This document shows positions 46,180 to 60,059 of a stretch of 64,000 bases of DNA, in pieces. Within the stretch, counting starts at the first letter, position 1. Each line of letters starts with the position of its first letter. Position numbers and translations under genes: made by a program. The notes beneath the pieces are model-generated. The model had not been told where the DNA came from. It made no database searches and was given only the letters and a program-made list of their open reading frames with translations. The DNA comes from Blasia pusilla (lineage: Eukaryota; Marchantiophyta; Marchantiopsida; Blasiales): positions 7,068,001 through 7,132,000 of the forward strand of contig CM114272.1 of the NCBI GenBank assembly GCA_050084515.1. Direction: 5' to 3'.

Positions 46180-46860
46180 CCTGGTTTTATGATTAGGTTA
46201 TATGACTCATATGAGTCATACTTTACATACCACGACTAACAATGACTGACCACTACTTTAGACACAAAAGCCAAGTCATATTTGTTTGGCGACTAGGCTA
46301 ACTAGGATGGTCAGCTTAGGTGGAGGTTGGTATATGACTCGAGGGTGTAGTCATGAGGCCATGACTGACACGTCACTCAGATGACATGGAATAATGACAC
46401 ATCATCAGTGACATGGACTATTTAGTGTGATGTGTCACTGATGACAAGGACTATTGCTGTGACATGTCACTGATGATGTGGACTACAGTACGACTCATCT
46501 AGTCATATGTGTATATTTTTCTAGTTACCACCAACAACTCCTTTAGTCATGGTTGGTGTGCAAAAGTTCAGAATATCCTATCAAAATGCACCAAGTGTAC
46601 TCCATTCAGTTATAGTTGGCAACTCATGTAGTCATGTAGTATGACTAGAAGAGTAGAGTTACATGACTACTATAACAGCGGACACAACTGGTTTAGTCAC
46701 GAAGATATGACTATGTGAGTCGCGGAAATTATATAGTCATTGCAACATAACTGCATGAGTCATACAATTATGACTAGAGAGAACTTGAAGCTTACTACTT
46801 TAGTTTTTGAACGGTACTGTGCAAGTTATATTGATATGACTAGTGGGAATATAAATTTTG
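46180..46860. repeat. Left subterminal repeats of the CACTA element
   Basis: About two dozen copies of ATGACT/AGTCAT-like hexamers, often as TATGACTCATATGAGTCATA-type palindromes, fill this stretch. The same motif recurs at 53.92-54.12 kb inside the right end. Such subterminal repeats are what CACTA transposases bind. Confidence 0.75.
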
Positions 46861-46899
46861 GATATTTTGGAATGTTTATTAAGCCTTTTGAACGGTGCA

Positions 46900-49560
46900 A
46901 GAATTAACGGATCTGAATTATTGAAATCCTCTTTTCCATTTATATGGTGAACATTTAAACGTTCACATTAGCACATAGTATAATTTTGAAAAAAATGCAC
47001 ATAACTAAAACAACATCATATATCCAGAAACATGTCAACTCAACTATATGGAAGTAGCACATGAGCACTATGTTGTTATATTGAGTAGTGGCATCTTGAT
47101 GTAATCAAGAAACTACATGAATTTTCTCTGAGTTTAGAAAGAGATGTAATAAGAATGTCTTGCTACAAACGAAACATACACAAGCAATTAACCAAGCAAA
47201 TAATGAAAACATACTCTTGAAAATAGATTTTGAGGGGTGGAATGTCACTAAAGAGTAGCTCCCATACACCAAATTACAAAATGAATCATTATTACATGGG
47301 GTTATAATCCAAAAATAGATTAAAAAAACAAAGATCAAATATAGTAGGGTTTATGATCTCATCTTGAAAGAGCAAGAGAGAATATGTCATCCATGAAAAC
47401 AAAGTTATTGCACCTTAGATAGTTGGGTGCCAAAAGAAAAGACTACTCTACTGAATCACCTTTCTCATATGCATCTCTGGCTAGAGCATGCTTGAGCCAA
47501 GAGCATCACCAAATGTTTCTTGTACAGGTTCGTCTATCAAATTCGGCATCCACAAAACATGTTCTAGTTCGAACACCTCGTTTAGATCAACCCTCACCAC
47601 GCCTAAGGGGATGTCTTTGGCATGGAACTTGTCTCTTCCACCAAACCTGATATAACTCCTGAACCAAGCACCATCCTACTCAACTTTGGTTTGGTGAATA
47701 ATACGTGATCACCAATTCGTAGCTAAAAAAATACACAAGCATTTAGTTAGTATCAATTCAAATTCTTTCCACATGCATTTGCACCATTCATCTGAAAGTA
47801 AAAAACTGCTATGATATACCTGTTTGAAAGACCATCCCCATTTCGGAAGATGATGCGAAAAGTTCACACAAGTCCTAGACGACCATTTGACTGTCCACAA
47901 CTTTACCTGATTGGGATCCCCAATAGATATTACTTACCAGTGCAGTAGCTTTGGGCAATGAATCAAGGCTACTGAATGTGCTGAATGTGCTACTGAATGT
48001 GCTACCAGAATGAGAGAGAGAAAGACTATACTATTAAGAGTGCCTGTCGTAGCCTTGCGACCATAGACCCCGTGCCCTGGTTGGACGGTGCTTGAGAGTG
48101 GGATGGGTGTAGAGAGAGAAGCAAGTGAAGAAGGTACCTTGAACAATTTTGGTGCTACCAGCTTAGCAATATCACCATATGCTCTTGCTCTGAGGAATAC
48201 GACTTTTGCGTAGGAAACCAAGTAATGGCTAGATGTTTCATCCCTATCGTTATTATATAGGCCAACAATTTGGCATCAAGAAGCGGAGCAAAATCACAAT
48301 GATCTAGGAACTCAGAGAAGGGGATGTTGAGACTCGTTTGGTAGATCACCAGGGTGAAAAGAGCAAGAGTGAAGTAGCTCTCCATGCAAAGAACTAAGGA
48401 GCACCAAAACAAGGTTTCTCACCGAAGCAAAGCCGTGCCTTTGTTGAAGAAAGGGAAGAGAATGTAATTGCTCAGCAGAGCTTTAGAGGCAGATAGAGAA
48501 GTTGAGCCGAAGCTCGGCCTATGTGGATACATCAAGAGGATGAAAGAACAAATCTCTCATTTGGAGAAGATACAAGTTGGATTAGAGGCCAATTTACTAG
48601 ATGTGTCTGAAAATTATTCTGTACAACAAGATTGAGCTCTTGGAAATGGCCAACGAACAGTTGATACAGGGTGGCCTTGATCTAGGTATCGATTAGCTGC
48701 AGATGGAGGTATGACTTGTTGAGGGTGCCGTATATTGAAGAGAAGCTAAAATCAACTTCTTCATACATTCTCAAATCTTAAACATGAAGGACGTCGGAGG
48801 GAGCAATTCGCCCACGCGAGACCGTGAGATTCCATAAATGATGACAACAAGCGATCTTAAAGGCGGGCGGAAGGAACAAGCCCAGAACTCACCAAGAGAA
48901 CTGTAGAGTATGCCGACGCAGATCAGAATCTAGCACGAGGAGAAGCGCAACACAAAGAGCATGAACTCCCACCCGCTCGTGGATCCCCCTAGCAAGCAGG
49001 CAAGCAATCAAGCAATCAGGCAAGCACACATCGCACCCAATGGATTCCCCCTTCCATCAAACCGACAACTTCACCACCCTCCACAGAAAAACCTCATGCA
49101 GAAAACCTCCCACCGACTATCGCAAACCAAAAGAGGACAGACTTATCAACGAGCAGAAATTCTCAACTGCCGCGCAATTTGCCTGAGTAATTGGAAGGGT
49201 TTAGGCCCCATGCATTCTATGGAACTACAAGCAATCTTTTTAGTTGCCTAAGAGGAAATCCCGTTACTTCAGCACTAATTTTTTTCCAAGGCTCATTATT
49301 CATTTGAAAATGCTACTGAAAATGGATACCCTCCATGTCGCAAAGAGAAACATAATCAGAAAGTGACCTTTCCGGCAAAAAAAGAGTTCTACTGTATGGA
49401 AGCCTTATGATGAAAAAATAGTTCTATTGTATGGAAAGCAAGGAAGCGCTCCGCCAGGGTAAAAAATAAAGTACAGTGCAGAATAAGGTCTTCCTTCATG
49501 TATGAAATGGGGTCTGCTGAAACTCACCTGACTGCCGTCAACATCTAGGATGTTCCTATC
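46900..49560. other. Interior of the CACTA element, no recognised gene
   Basis: Short reading frames occur at 47423-47650 (+), 47934-48221 (-) and 48155-48412 (-). The last contains a hydrophobic start, MESYFTLALFTLVIYQTSL, which could be a captured host fragment, but no domain is recognisable. I make no functional claim. Confidence 0.4.
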
Positions 49561-49564
49561 TTAG

Positions 49565-50609
<1,045 letters not shown>

Positions 50610-50769
50610 ATGCAAGACGATGAAAACTCCAGAGATATGCCTGATTACGCATCAAAATGAGAGCAGCAGCAAAGAATTGTTGTGGATGGCAAATGCAGCA
50701 AGAGGAGATGGAAGCGGCCCTCACCGGCTCAACAAACCCAACTCGTCGCCTCAGCACACGATCCACCAC

Positions 50770-53700
50770 TAACATCGTAAACCCTAAAAACGGTTTGAGC
50801 ATGGAGAGCTAACTTGTAGATCTGAACCATATAATTTGTGGAAGACATTAATGGACAGGCTGTGAAAGAATATTCATCCACATCCAATGGTGGCAAAAAA
50901 AAGTTACTACCACGTTACGATGAAAATGAGACAACGCCTAAGAAAAAGACTACTCAAAGTCCTAGTCCTCCTTCTTGATCCATCATTTTCTCCTCTCCTC
51001 CTCAACCTCCTCCTCCTTAAATCTTGAAACTTTTCCCAGGGAGGCAACCTGTTTTGAGGAACACAAGCCAAAAAATTTACAAATGACCACTCACACATGG
51101 TATTAAAAACCGTAAACCCTAAATAAGGTTTCTGATTTTTGGTATTAGCATGGGAACTTCAATAAAAGATTTGAACCATCGAAGTTCTTGACAAATCTAA
51201 TATCAAGGCTAGGAAAAATATTCATTCCCATCCAATGGTGGAAAGAAAAGAAACCACTATGTTACCATGAAAATAATGCAAAGAGTTCGAACGAGACTAT
51301 TCAAAGTCCTCGTCCTCCTTCTTGATCCATCATTTTCTCCCCTCCTCCTTAACCATGAGTCCTAAAATCTTGAAATTGTTCCCAGGGGAGCAAGCCAACT
51401 CCAGGAACATAGATCAAAAGAAAAAATTACAAATGACCATTAAAAAATGGAATTAAAAATTGTAAACCCTAAAATTGATCTTTCATGTTTGGTTTGAGCA
51501 CGGAGAGCTAACTAGCAAATCTGAACCGTTCAACATGTGGACGGATTTGAGGCCTTAGTGTGTGTTAGGTTTCATCACCATCCAATGGTGGGAGAAAAAT
51601 TAAACTTATGATACAATGAAAATGCCATAAGGACTCGAACATAACAACGCCAAAAATCCCACACTGGCCTTTTTATCTCCATATTCCTTATATTTCAGCT
51701 CCATCCAACAGTGCGAAGTCAAGATACTAGAGTGCAAACATCAAAATTGAACTAACACTTGGATAATTATTCGTGTTTTGCCTTTCTTCGTCTTTCATCT
51801 CCATTTGCTTGGCCCTCCTCTTTATCATGGTGTCTATAAATCATGAAACTTTGTCACAATATGTACTTATATGTTACTATACCAATGTAAAAAGAAAATC
51901 TCCAAATGGACACCCAAACAGGGAATAAAAAATCATAAACCCTAAATATGATTTCCCATTTTTTAATTGAGCAGGGAGTAGGATATGGAAAATCCACACG
52001 GTCCAAAAGTAAAAGGGCCTTCTCATGTCCATATTCCTTATTTTTTAGTTCCATCCAACGGTGGAAAGTCAAGATGCTAGAATGCAAACATCAAAATTTA
52101 ACTAGCTCTTGGGACATTATTGATGTTTTGCCTTTATTTCTCTTTCATATCCATTTTGTTGGCACCCCTCTTCATCACCAAGTCCATAAATCCTCAAACT
52201 TTGTCACAAGATGTACTTATGTGTTAATATACCAATAAAAAAATAAAATATCCAATTGGACCCTCGGCTTGGGAATTAAAAATCATAAACCTTAAACAAG
52301 GTTTCCTATTTTTAAATTGAGCATGAACTAGGATATGGAAAATCCACACCGCCCAAAAGTAAAAGGGCCTTCTCATCTCCATATTCCGTATGTTTCAACT
52401 CCACCCAACGGTGGGAAGTCAAGATACTAGAGTGCAAACATCAACATTCAACTAACTCTTGGAACATACTTGTGGTTTGCCTTTCTTCGTCTTACATCTC
52501 CATTTGCTTGGCCCTCCTCTTCATCACCATGCCTATAAATCATGAAAAAATTTCAAAAGATGTACTTATGTGCTACTATACCAATGGAAAATGAAAATCT
52601 TGAAATGGACACCCAAAGAGGGAATAAAAGATCATAAACCCTAAACATGATGTCCCAATTTTAAATTGAGCATGGAGAGGATATGGAAAATCCACACCGT
52701 ACAAAAGTAAAAGGGCCTTCTCATCTCCATAGTCCTTATATTTCAGCTACATCCAACGGTGGAAAGTCAAGATGCTAGAGTGCAAACATCAAAATTGAAC
52801 TAACTCTTGGATCATTATTCGTGTTTTTCCTTTCTTTGTCTTACATCTCCATTTGCTTGGCCCTCCTCTTCATCACCATGTCTATAAATCATGAAAATTT
52901 GTCACAAGATGTACTTATGTGTTACTATACCAATGGACAAATAAAATCTTGAAATTAACGCCCGGCCAGGGAATAAAAAATAAAAAAACCCTTAACGCGG
53001 TTTCCTAATTATAAATTCAGCATGTAGTAGGATATGGAATATCCACACTGTCCAAAAGTAAAAGGTTCTTCTCATCTCCATAGTCCTTAAGTTTTGAGAT
53101 CCATCCAACGGTGGGAAGTCAAGATGCTAGATTGCAAACATCAAAATTCAACTAACTCTTGGAAGATTACTTGTGTTTTGCCTTTATTCCTCTTGCATAT
53201 TCATTTTGTTGGCCCTCCTCTTCATCACCAGGTCTCATCAAGTATGCCCTAAATCAAGATACATTTCCTTGAGGAGCATCCCAACACCTAGAACAAAGGG
53301 GAAAAGAAAAAACTCCAAATGACCACTCGTACATGGATTTAAAAGTCATAAATCCCAAAGGAAGTGTTTCATTTTTGGCACGATAATGGGGAGCTAAATA
53401 GCATATCAAAACCGTTCAAGTAGTGCAAATAATTAAGAGAAAAGTCAGTGCCATGTTTTATCACCATATGATGGTTTGATGAAAAGATAGCTACATGTTA
53501 ATATGACAAACTACTCCCAACATTCGTACTCAAAGGCCTCCTCCTCCTTCTTGACATCCCATTCTCTCCCCCCTCCCCTCACCAAGGGTTCTAAAACTCA
53601 AGAAACTTTTTCCACATGGGCACCCCAACACCAGGAACTAAGGGGGAAAGAAAAAACTCCAAATGACCACTCACATATGGATTTAAAAATCGTAAACCCC

Positions 53701-53880
53701 AAAGGAGGTGTTTCATTTTTGGTAGGAGCATGGGGTGTTAAATAGAAGATCCAAACCATTCAAGTAGTGCAAAAAATTAATTACAATGCTAGTGCCAAGT
53801 TTTATCTCCATCTAATGGTTAGATGAAAAGATATGGTCATGTAAACATAAAAATGACACAAGAGCTTCGAATAATCCCTA
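50770..53880. repeat. Tandem array of about 350-base units inside the CACTA element
   Basis: A GAGCATGGAGAGCTAA/GGATATGGAAAATCCACAC landmark recurs at about 50797, 51150, 51490, 51968, 52318, 52668, 53018, 53376 and 53722. The central ones (GGATATGG at 51981, 52331, 52679, 53030) are 348-351 bases apart. One interval is about 130 bases longer. Each unit also has a TAAACCCTAAA-like motif and a CCATCCAACGGTGGAAAG segment. Nine diverged units are visible. No reading frame is conserved between them, so this is satellite-like rather than coding DNA. Confidence 0.88.
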
Positions 53881-54129
53881 CCAACATAAGAGCATTAAAT
53901 CATTTAAACATATCAGTTGTTGTTTATGACTCATCTTTACTGGGCGAGTAAATCAAGTATGACTCGTCTCTACTAAAGGGTATTGATAACTACGTTAGTC
54001 ATAAGCAGATGACTTGGTGAGTCGTACGACCCTAAATTTGATGACTAAACCATTTAAGTCATAATTTGAGTCATTCTTTCGATGAGTCACTTAAAGTCTA
54101 GTCATAAAAACCACCCATTTCTTCTAGTG

Positions 54130-54504
54130 AATTGGATCTTCCTAATTCCTACAGGAGCGTGCGGGTGCTCTTAATCTACCTGCCAAGTTTTCCTCCCATA
54201 AACAAAAGTATCGGGTCATCACCAAGTACAACTAACGTTCATGGGCGAAGCACCGATCGGCGACTGGTTGTTTGACAATACTAATTAGTTGTTCTATCTT
54301 TTCTAGCACCAATGCAGCAAACCGGTTGTTATCTTCTTTCATCCATTGTCTTAGGGGGATAGCTAGAGATAGCAGATGGTCTTTAGTAAGCACTAGATGG
54401 TTGGGTCTTCTAGGAGACGAGGCTTCTTTCCCCGCTCTTGGGTTCCCCATCTGTCTCTCTCCCTCTCCAGCAAAGCTTATGATCCCCGGCAGCAGCGCCA
54501 AAAA
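54130..54504 (-). mobile_element. Retroelement D, leader next to its primer-binding site
   Basis: The reverse complement of 54481-54500 begins TGGCGCTGCTGCCGGGGATC. This differs by two bases from the complement of the 3' end of plant tRNA-Asp and is the usual primer site in several plant gypsy (Tat/Athila-type) elements. The internal region runs leftwards from there and is cut by the CACTA element at 54129. The frame 54232-54501 is not recognisable as gag. Confidence 0.6.
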
Positions 54505-55770
54505 GTTTTATCACTTATATGTAATGTACAATGAGTAACAGAATTGATCTTTTTACAGTATTTTAATAAGTTCGATCCCCAAGAGGATCATTGTTTGGTG
54601 GAAAGAGAGTTCAAAATTACAATTCTCTTGCAGTAATTGTATTTAAATGTATATGAGTTAGATTAAATGACTTATCAATGTCGTCGAATCTCTCTTAGTA
54701 CCAAGATTTCTTTCCTCAATTCTCTCTAGTGGAGCTGACATTACGATCAGGTAGATTTCCTCTCAACATAAAGAAACCTCTTAGAGATCTAAACAAGGAA
54801 GTTGGCTTCTCCTACTTTTGGAACTCAATCTGTCTCGGCAGGCTACTCTTTGTCAAACAAATTTCCTACAACTCCGTGTTGATTATTCCATTGATGAGAA
54901 AGGTTCACCTGATTCACTATTCACTCTGTAGACCCAAAAAGAACACTCAAACATAAGCATCGCACATCAGAATGAAGGAATGAGTGCTTTACTACTCCAT
55001 CAAGAATGAGAAAGCGTCAAAAGTGTATACAAGCATGAGAGGGTACTACTCCCTTGCTCGGACCATTCCTACAACATGAGGACCTCGTGAAAGAATGATG
55101 ATGATAGCTACTTTCATGTTTCTTAAATACTCTGTGAAGTAGGAGTGTTCCGAAGATTCAAAGCGTTCTTGATGAAGCTGGTGTCTCTTCAACCTAACTA
55201 CCTAGATCTATGATGCTCTTCTCTTTTCCTAAGATCCCTATGAATCCGCGGAACAAAACTGTCCTAACTATCTATCTGATAGAAAGAGTTGCGCCTTTTC
55301 CTATTCTAACTGACTATGTGTCCCTTGAAATCACTGTCAGTCTTAGCTTCGCTTCGCTGTGAAGTCTGAATCTCCGAAGCTCTTCCTTTGAGGACGAAGT
55401 GCTCCATTCTTCATTGGTACTTCGTGCTTCATTGAAGAGTGAAGTACTTCTTCCTCTTCTTCTTCTTCATGCTTCGTTCAGGAGCGAAACACTTCATACA
55501 CAGGTTCTTAATAAGGCTTCATTGTCTTTTTCAAGCTTCGCGCTGGGTCTTTAGACTTCGTTACTGCATTCTCCTCTCCTCTAAGGCAAATCCTTGATTT
55601 TCTATCTCTCTACCTTGTCCTTGGAGCTTTGTGATTCACTTTAATCTCACTCATTCTTCTCCATAATAATATATCATAATAACCATAATATCAAAATCAT
55701 AGTATATATACAAGTCTTCTTTGAATAAAAAGATGTAAATCTTCAAAAGTACAAAATTGTGGATATCACA
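54505..55770 (-). repeat. LTR of retroelement D
   Basis: This stretch lies between the primer site and the break of fragment C. Read on the minus strand it starts TGTGATATCCACAATTTTG at 55770, exactly where the protease frame of fragment C is interrupted, and ends a few bases before the primer site. The length of about 1.26 kb is normal for a Tat/Athila-type LTR. A partner LTR was not found in the window. Confidence 0.55.
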
Positions 55771-56400
55771 CCTTTGCATGGACATGTCCCTCAATCAAAT
55801 CACTAGGCCAAGTGATGGCACTACTAAATGCTGCTAAGGTCGCCATCTCTCCTGGCCGTTGCTCAATCATTGCATCTGTGAATCGAACGGGTAATGAGCT
55901 AAGGCAACCGTCACCTGACTGCCATCTTGGTCTGTAGGATGCTGACTCCTCCCAATAATCCAGGGAAAACCCCATCGGGTATAACACTGCTCCACCAACC
56001 AAGAGGTCGTAGGACTCTGCATCAATCACTATCGCCTTGGCTCGCACCACACACTCATCTGTACGATGTCCCGGGAAAATCCTCACGACAACCTCCTGTC
56101 GAGTGATATACTGTGTGGTACTCGCTCCACCCAAGGATGTCTGTATCCAGAATGGACTACGCTCCACATCGACTCTCGTCAAGCCCAATCCTCTGAATGA
56201 CGCTTTCCCCAACATCAAGGGTTGTGCTACTGAATCCAACAAGACGCGCTGCGGACTAAAAGCTCTACCTCCAGGACTCACCAACTAGAAGACCTCTCCC
56301 TGGTTATCCAACCACACAACACCAAGAGAAACCATGGCACGCTCTATTGCGGGTCTAGCGGGCATCTCCGCCATCGTAGCAACCACAACCTGCCATGAAT
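55771..56400 (-). pseudogene. Aspartic protease of fragment C
   Basis: The frame reads RVLLDSVAQPLMLGK, where the active-site D-S-G-A of element B is D-S-V-A. Losing this Gly should disable the protease. Further on come WIQTSLGGASTTQYITRQE, AESYDLLVGGAVLYPMGF and ASYRPRWQSGDG. A TAG at 56285-56287 interrupts the frame upstream of the active site. Confidence 0.8.
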
Positions 56401-56739
56401 CTGACGTGTACGGCCCGAGCATCCGCTCAAAGGGCACGTCCATCACCTCCTCTGCAATCACCTCTGAACGTGATGTAGAAACTCCAACTCTACGCTCACA
56501 TAACATAGCGGCCAGCCGAAAAACCTCGGTGGATGTACCTCCCAATATCATAACATCGGAAGCAGAAAATAAAGGAGCGCGGTACACAAGGGTGACCGCC
56601 TCCAACAATGTGCTCAACACATGCCCCTCATGAGCATCAGCAATAGGAGTCATCGCACTCGCTTCTCCCATCGCCCTCCGTGCCTGCACACCAAAAACAT
56701 CACCAACTCTCCAAGAATTGTGATCAGGACCCATCGACG

Positions 56740-58302
56740 GGGTCCTCATCGCCTAGACAACGTGAAAGATTGAGGAAGCTTAGTCTGTTTCCTGGCTTCC
56801 CCTCGCTGTGGATCCCACTTTGCGGCTGCTCCACGCGTCACAACTGCGGCTGCCTCCATTTGGGCAACCCCGCACATCCAACCAGGATCCTCCATGTCTC
56901 TGGATGCTCCATATGATGTCGATGCCACAGATCCGACATCGGGTAACCTCAATGCCATAGCGGTAATCTGCCCCTATAGCTGCTGCTACAGAGAGGGCAC
57001 CAGAGCGGCTACTCGCTTTGGTGCCCTCTCTGGCCCTCGGTCCGGACGTAACTTACGATGTAAACTGAAACATCAGGCGCGTGTATGACCATACCTCTGA
57101 CAATAGTCACACTAATAACCTCATGGTGCAGCACCATCTCCTCCTCCATGCTGAGGCACACGTCCATGATCGTGACGAGTGTAATCGCGCTGATGATAGG
57201 CTCCACCACATGACCAACAAGTAATAGTAGGCGGCAACTGCTGAGCCGCATATGAAGGCGCATGTCTCTGTGGCACGGCCTCTCGGTATCCTCCCTGAGC
57301 TCGTGTTGCCACAGTCGACCTATCTTGGAGTCCACGTTGCTGCACACGTGGTGCAGACAATCGTGACTGCTCTTGCCCAGAACCCATGGTGGATACGCTC
57401 TCCTCCGCCATGTTGCGCTCAATGTTCTCGGCCGTCCTAAAAACATCTCTCAAAGTAGGGGAGGTATTCATAAGAAGCAACCCTCCCGCACCCGTGTCCG
57501 TAGGGTCCGGTCCAACATCGCGTACCATGATTGGATAGCATGAGCCTTTGTCACCCCCTGAGTGACGTTGATCAACCAGCGCAAGCGAGTGTAAGCCTCA
57601 CACAAACTCTCACCCGGGCACCTCTGGAAGTCGTGGATGCTCCGTAACTTTTCCGTCCGTACCCCCTGGTAGCTCGCCCTCAACTCAGCAAAGAACTCAA
57701 CCACGAGGTTAAACCTGGGACGAACCCGACTAGATGATGCAACTGCTCCTGTGCAAGTGACCCTTCCTAAAACATCACTAGTGGAAAAGGAAGTAGCCTC
57801 TCCTAACTCCTCCTCCTCATCTGGGAACGGCTCCGTCCATGACACATAGTGTGGGTCATAGTAGAGTCGCCATGGCTCAATCTCCTCTGCATATATGTGG
57901 AAGAACTCATGGTAATCGTCCATGGGCGCCCCCTCTAAATGCTAGAATATACCGTTCCATGTTGTAAACGGGTTGAACTCTCTAGAGTTCCTAGCCCGCC
58001 GTGAGTCACACCAACTCCTAAACTCCACAATGAAGTCGTGTAGCTCTATAGTGCCTACAACATCCAAAAATCTACACGGTCCTCTATCCCGGTCGTCCAT
58101 CTCGTACGCCCAATTGGTAGGACCACTCAATGTGTACGGTGGATCACTAACACACTCCTTTATATGCTCCCCCTTGTCTGAAGACGACATAGAAGGAGAT
58201 CGAGGTGGTCTCTCACGTGGAGACCCTCGAAACCTCACACCACTCCGCGTAAACCCTCTAGAGCTACTCTCAGGTCCACTACCTTGCCTCTCAAAATCCT
58301 GA
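56740..58302 (-). pseudogene. Gag of fragment C with a degenerate zinc knuckle
   Basis: From right to left: an N-terminal FTRSGVRFRGS block, FLDVVGTIELHDFIVEFRSW, then the retrotransposon-gag core RFNLVVEFFAELRASYQGVR and RCPGESLCEAYTRLRWLINV. A zinc knuckle CWSCGGAYHQRDYTRH follows, in which the last Cys of C-x2-C-x4-H-x4-C is Tyr. Where element B has its ATG (44822-44824) the matching codon here is ACA, so the start is lost. Stops and frameshifts split the gene at about 57942, 57468-57528 and 56746. Confidence 0.8.
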
Positions 58303-58689
58303 AAGGAAGTTGTGATGGCCCTCGTGCCCCTCTAACATGATCACTCTCAATCTCGTGAGTAATCCCTCAATCACTCAAATTAACCATGCGGCACTCAATC
58401 TACACTCTCTCATTGAGACGTGTGTTATGCTGCAACAAGCAACGTGGTGCGGCAAATCACTGCTCTATCGTCTCATCGACAAACCATCCTCAACTCTAGA
58501 CATCCCACACATGTCTATGTCCCCTAAACCCATACATCATTGATGCTCCTAGCATCAACACAAAACCCAATATCCCAAATAACTTCCCAATATTCAAAAA
58601 TTCCTCACACGTGCAAGGTAAGAGACCAGAATGGATAACCTGACAATAATGTCGATGTCGCTCCTCGGAAACTACAAATCTCAACCCCA

Positions 58690-59400
58690 ACTCGGTTATG
58701 AAGACAACTCCTCCAATCAACAAGTCATACTCCTCTCGTACTGATGCTGCTCAACCTCCTCAATGTGCGGTGCAAGTCGAGCGGTCAGGTGCGGCACTGG
58801 CAGCACGGAACGGCTACAAACAGCACGGCACTCGGGAATGGGGTGCATCACTCGGCGGCATACCCTCCTCAATCAACAATTCACACGCTCTGCTCCTTAG
58901 TGAAGGAGCGGTTCCACGATCAAGATGGTGCGGTGCGGCCAAGAGCGCCACGGCGTAGCAATCGGCGGCGCGTTGCGGTTACGAGCGTCACGACACGGTA
59001 CTCGATCGTTGTCGAGCGGCTACCAATCACAACATAGCAGCATGAAATCAAAACTCAAACACCATAACCAAAGGTCATCTGCCATCACTGGTTGATGACA
59101 AAAATGCAAAGACGATGGCGGACAAAACAAAGTACGTGGTGGCGACGCAAGTCAGAGAATCAACGACCGTCGTGGAAGACCCTCCACTCCATAATGGCGG
59201 CAATAACAACCAAAGGGTGGAAAACGGACGGTTGACCATTGATGGTGACCATTGATGGTGACGGCTGACCATTGATGGTGACGGTTGACTGTCGACGGCG
59301 GACCGTTGATGGTGGCTATGACAGTGACGGCCGCCGCCGGTGCGGCGGCTAGTTTAGGGTTTGAATAGTTTAACCCTAAAAATCACCTAGCAATGGCAGT
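58690..59400. other. GC-rich leader/LTR region right of fragment C, with a GATGGTGACC minisatellite
   Basis: A CGGTGCGG/GGCAC-rich stretch is followed at 59228-59330 by repeated ACCATTGATGGTGACGG-type units (four to five copies, imperfect). No gene is seen. It probably belongs to the 5' end of the C element. Confidence 0.45.
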
Positions 59401-59604
59401 TTTGCAAGATTGACCATTTTCTCGCAACTCCAAATTGCGCACCGTTTGTTGCACAGCGTGCACAGCTTCACAATCTACAAGAGTGTCAAAAAATATTTGG
59501 AATCAAACATTCCAGTAAAAACTGATGGGGACTGTCGTAAAGCCAAATGTCTCTTTCTCCTACACATAATTCGGCAGCGCTTCCGCGCTGATTTCTCCAA
59601 AAAA

Positions 59605-59632
59605 AAACCCTAAACCCTAAACCGTAAACCCT
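59605..59632 (+). repeat. Short interstitial telomere-like repeat
   Basis: Four units of the plant telomere heptamer AAACCCT, one of them changed to AAACCGT. Such short runs (telo-boxes) also occur in plant promoters, so this need not mark an old chromosome end. Confidence 0.8.
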
Positions 59633-59814
59633 ATCCTAACTTCTTCCATTTCAACCTAAGAATTTGAATCATAGAATGAAAAAATATATAAAAAATTACT
59701 ATTTTTGGTAAATTGCCATTTGAAGTATAGTTTACTTTCTACTTTGGGAAGTGGCCCTTGACCTCCCATAACACGTCACCTTCGAGGATATGTTACCATG
59801 GGTGTTTCTCTACA

Positions 59815-60053
59815 TGTTGATGGGATCCTTTGGGAACATTTGCACCCAAAGAGATCAACAAACTTCAAATGACAACTTACCAAAAATAGTAAGTTTCTCT
59901 ATATGATTCCGAATGAGTCAAAACGAAGGGGAAATCTGCTCTCTTAGGTCACCCGTGGCCTCAACTGATCATTCTCTATCTCTTAAGGCTTTCCTAAACT
60001 ATCCTCAAAAGCATCCTACTAGATCTTGTCGATCTATCCAAAACGACGTGACT
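59815..60053 (-). repeat. Diverged LTR segment related to the element A LTR
   Basis: It aligns in the same orientation with about 32980-33226: shared ATAGTAAGTT, TCCGAATGAGTCAAAACGAA against TCCAAATGAGCCGAAACGAA, ACTAGATCTTGTCGATCTAT against ACTAGATCTCACCGATCTAT, and GACGTGAC. I judge the identity to be roughly 70 percent. The 123-base terminal unit of the A LTR is absent here. Confidence 0.65.
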
Positions 60054-60059
60054 AACCTT

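Larger units (their letters stand above)
55771..58302 (-). mobile_element. Fragment C: gag-protease part of an A/B-family gypsy element
   Basis: It holds the gag with a full central domain and then the protease, and is interrupted at 55771 by the LTR of element D. Sequence blocks match element B closely (for example the QPLMLGK and AESYDLLVGG blocks). With a leader at 58.3-58.7 kb and diverged LTR-like sequence at 59.8-60.05 kb, it could be the missing 5' part of element A, split off by the nested insertions. Confidence 0.8.

Noticed and set aside
50770-53880. Possible CRISPR-like or gene-family array because of regular spacing
   Set aside because: The units are about 350 bases, diverged along their whole length and lack spacer structure; this is a tandem satellite in a plant transposon.
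59605-59632. Old chromosome end because of AAACCCT repeats
   Set aside because: Only four units, one changed; short telo-box-like runs are common in plant DNA.
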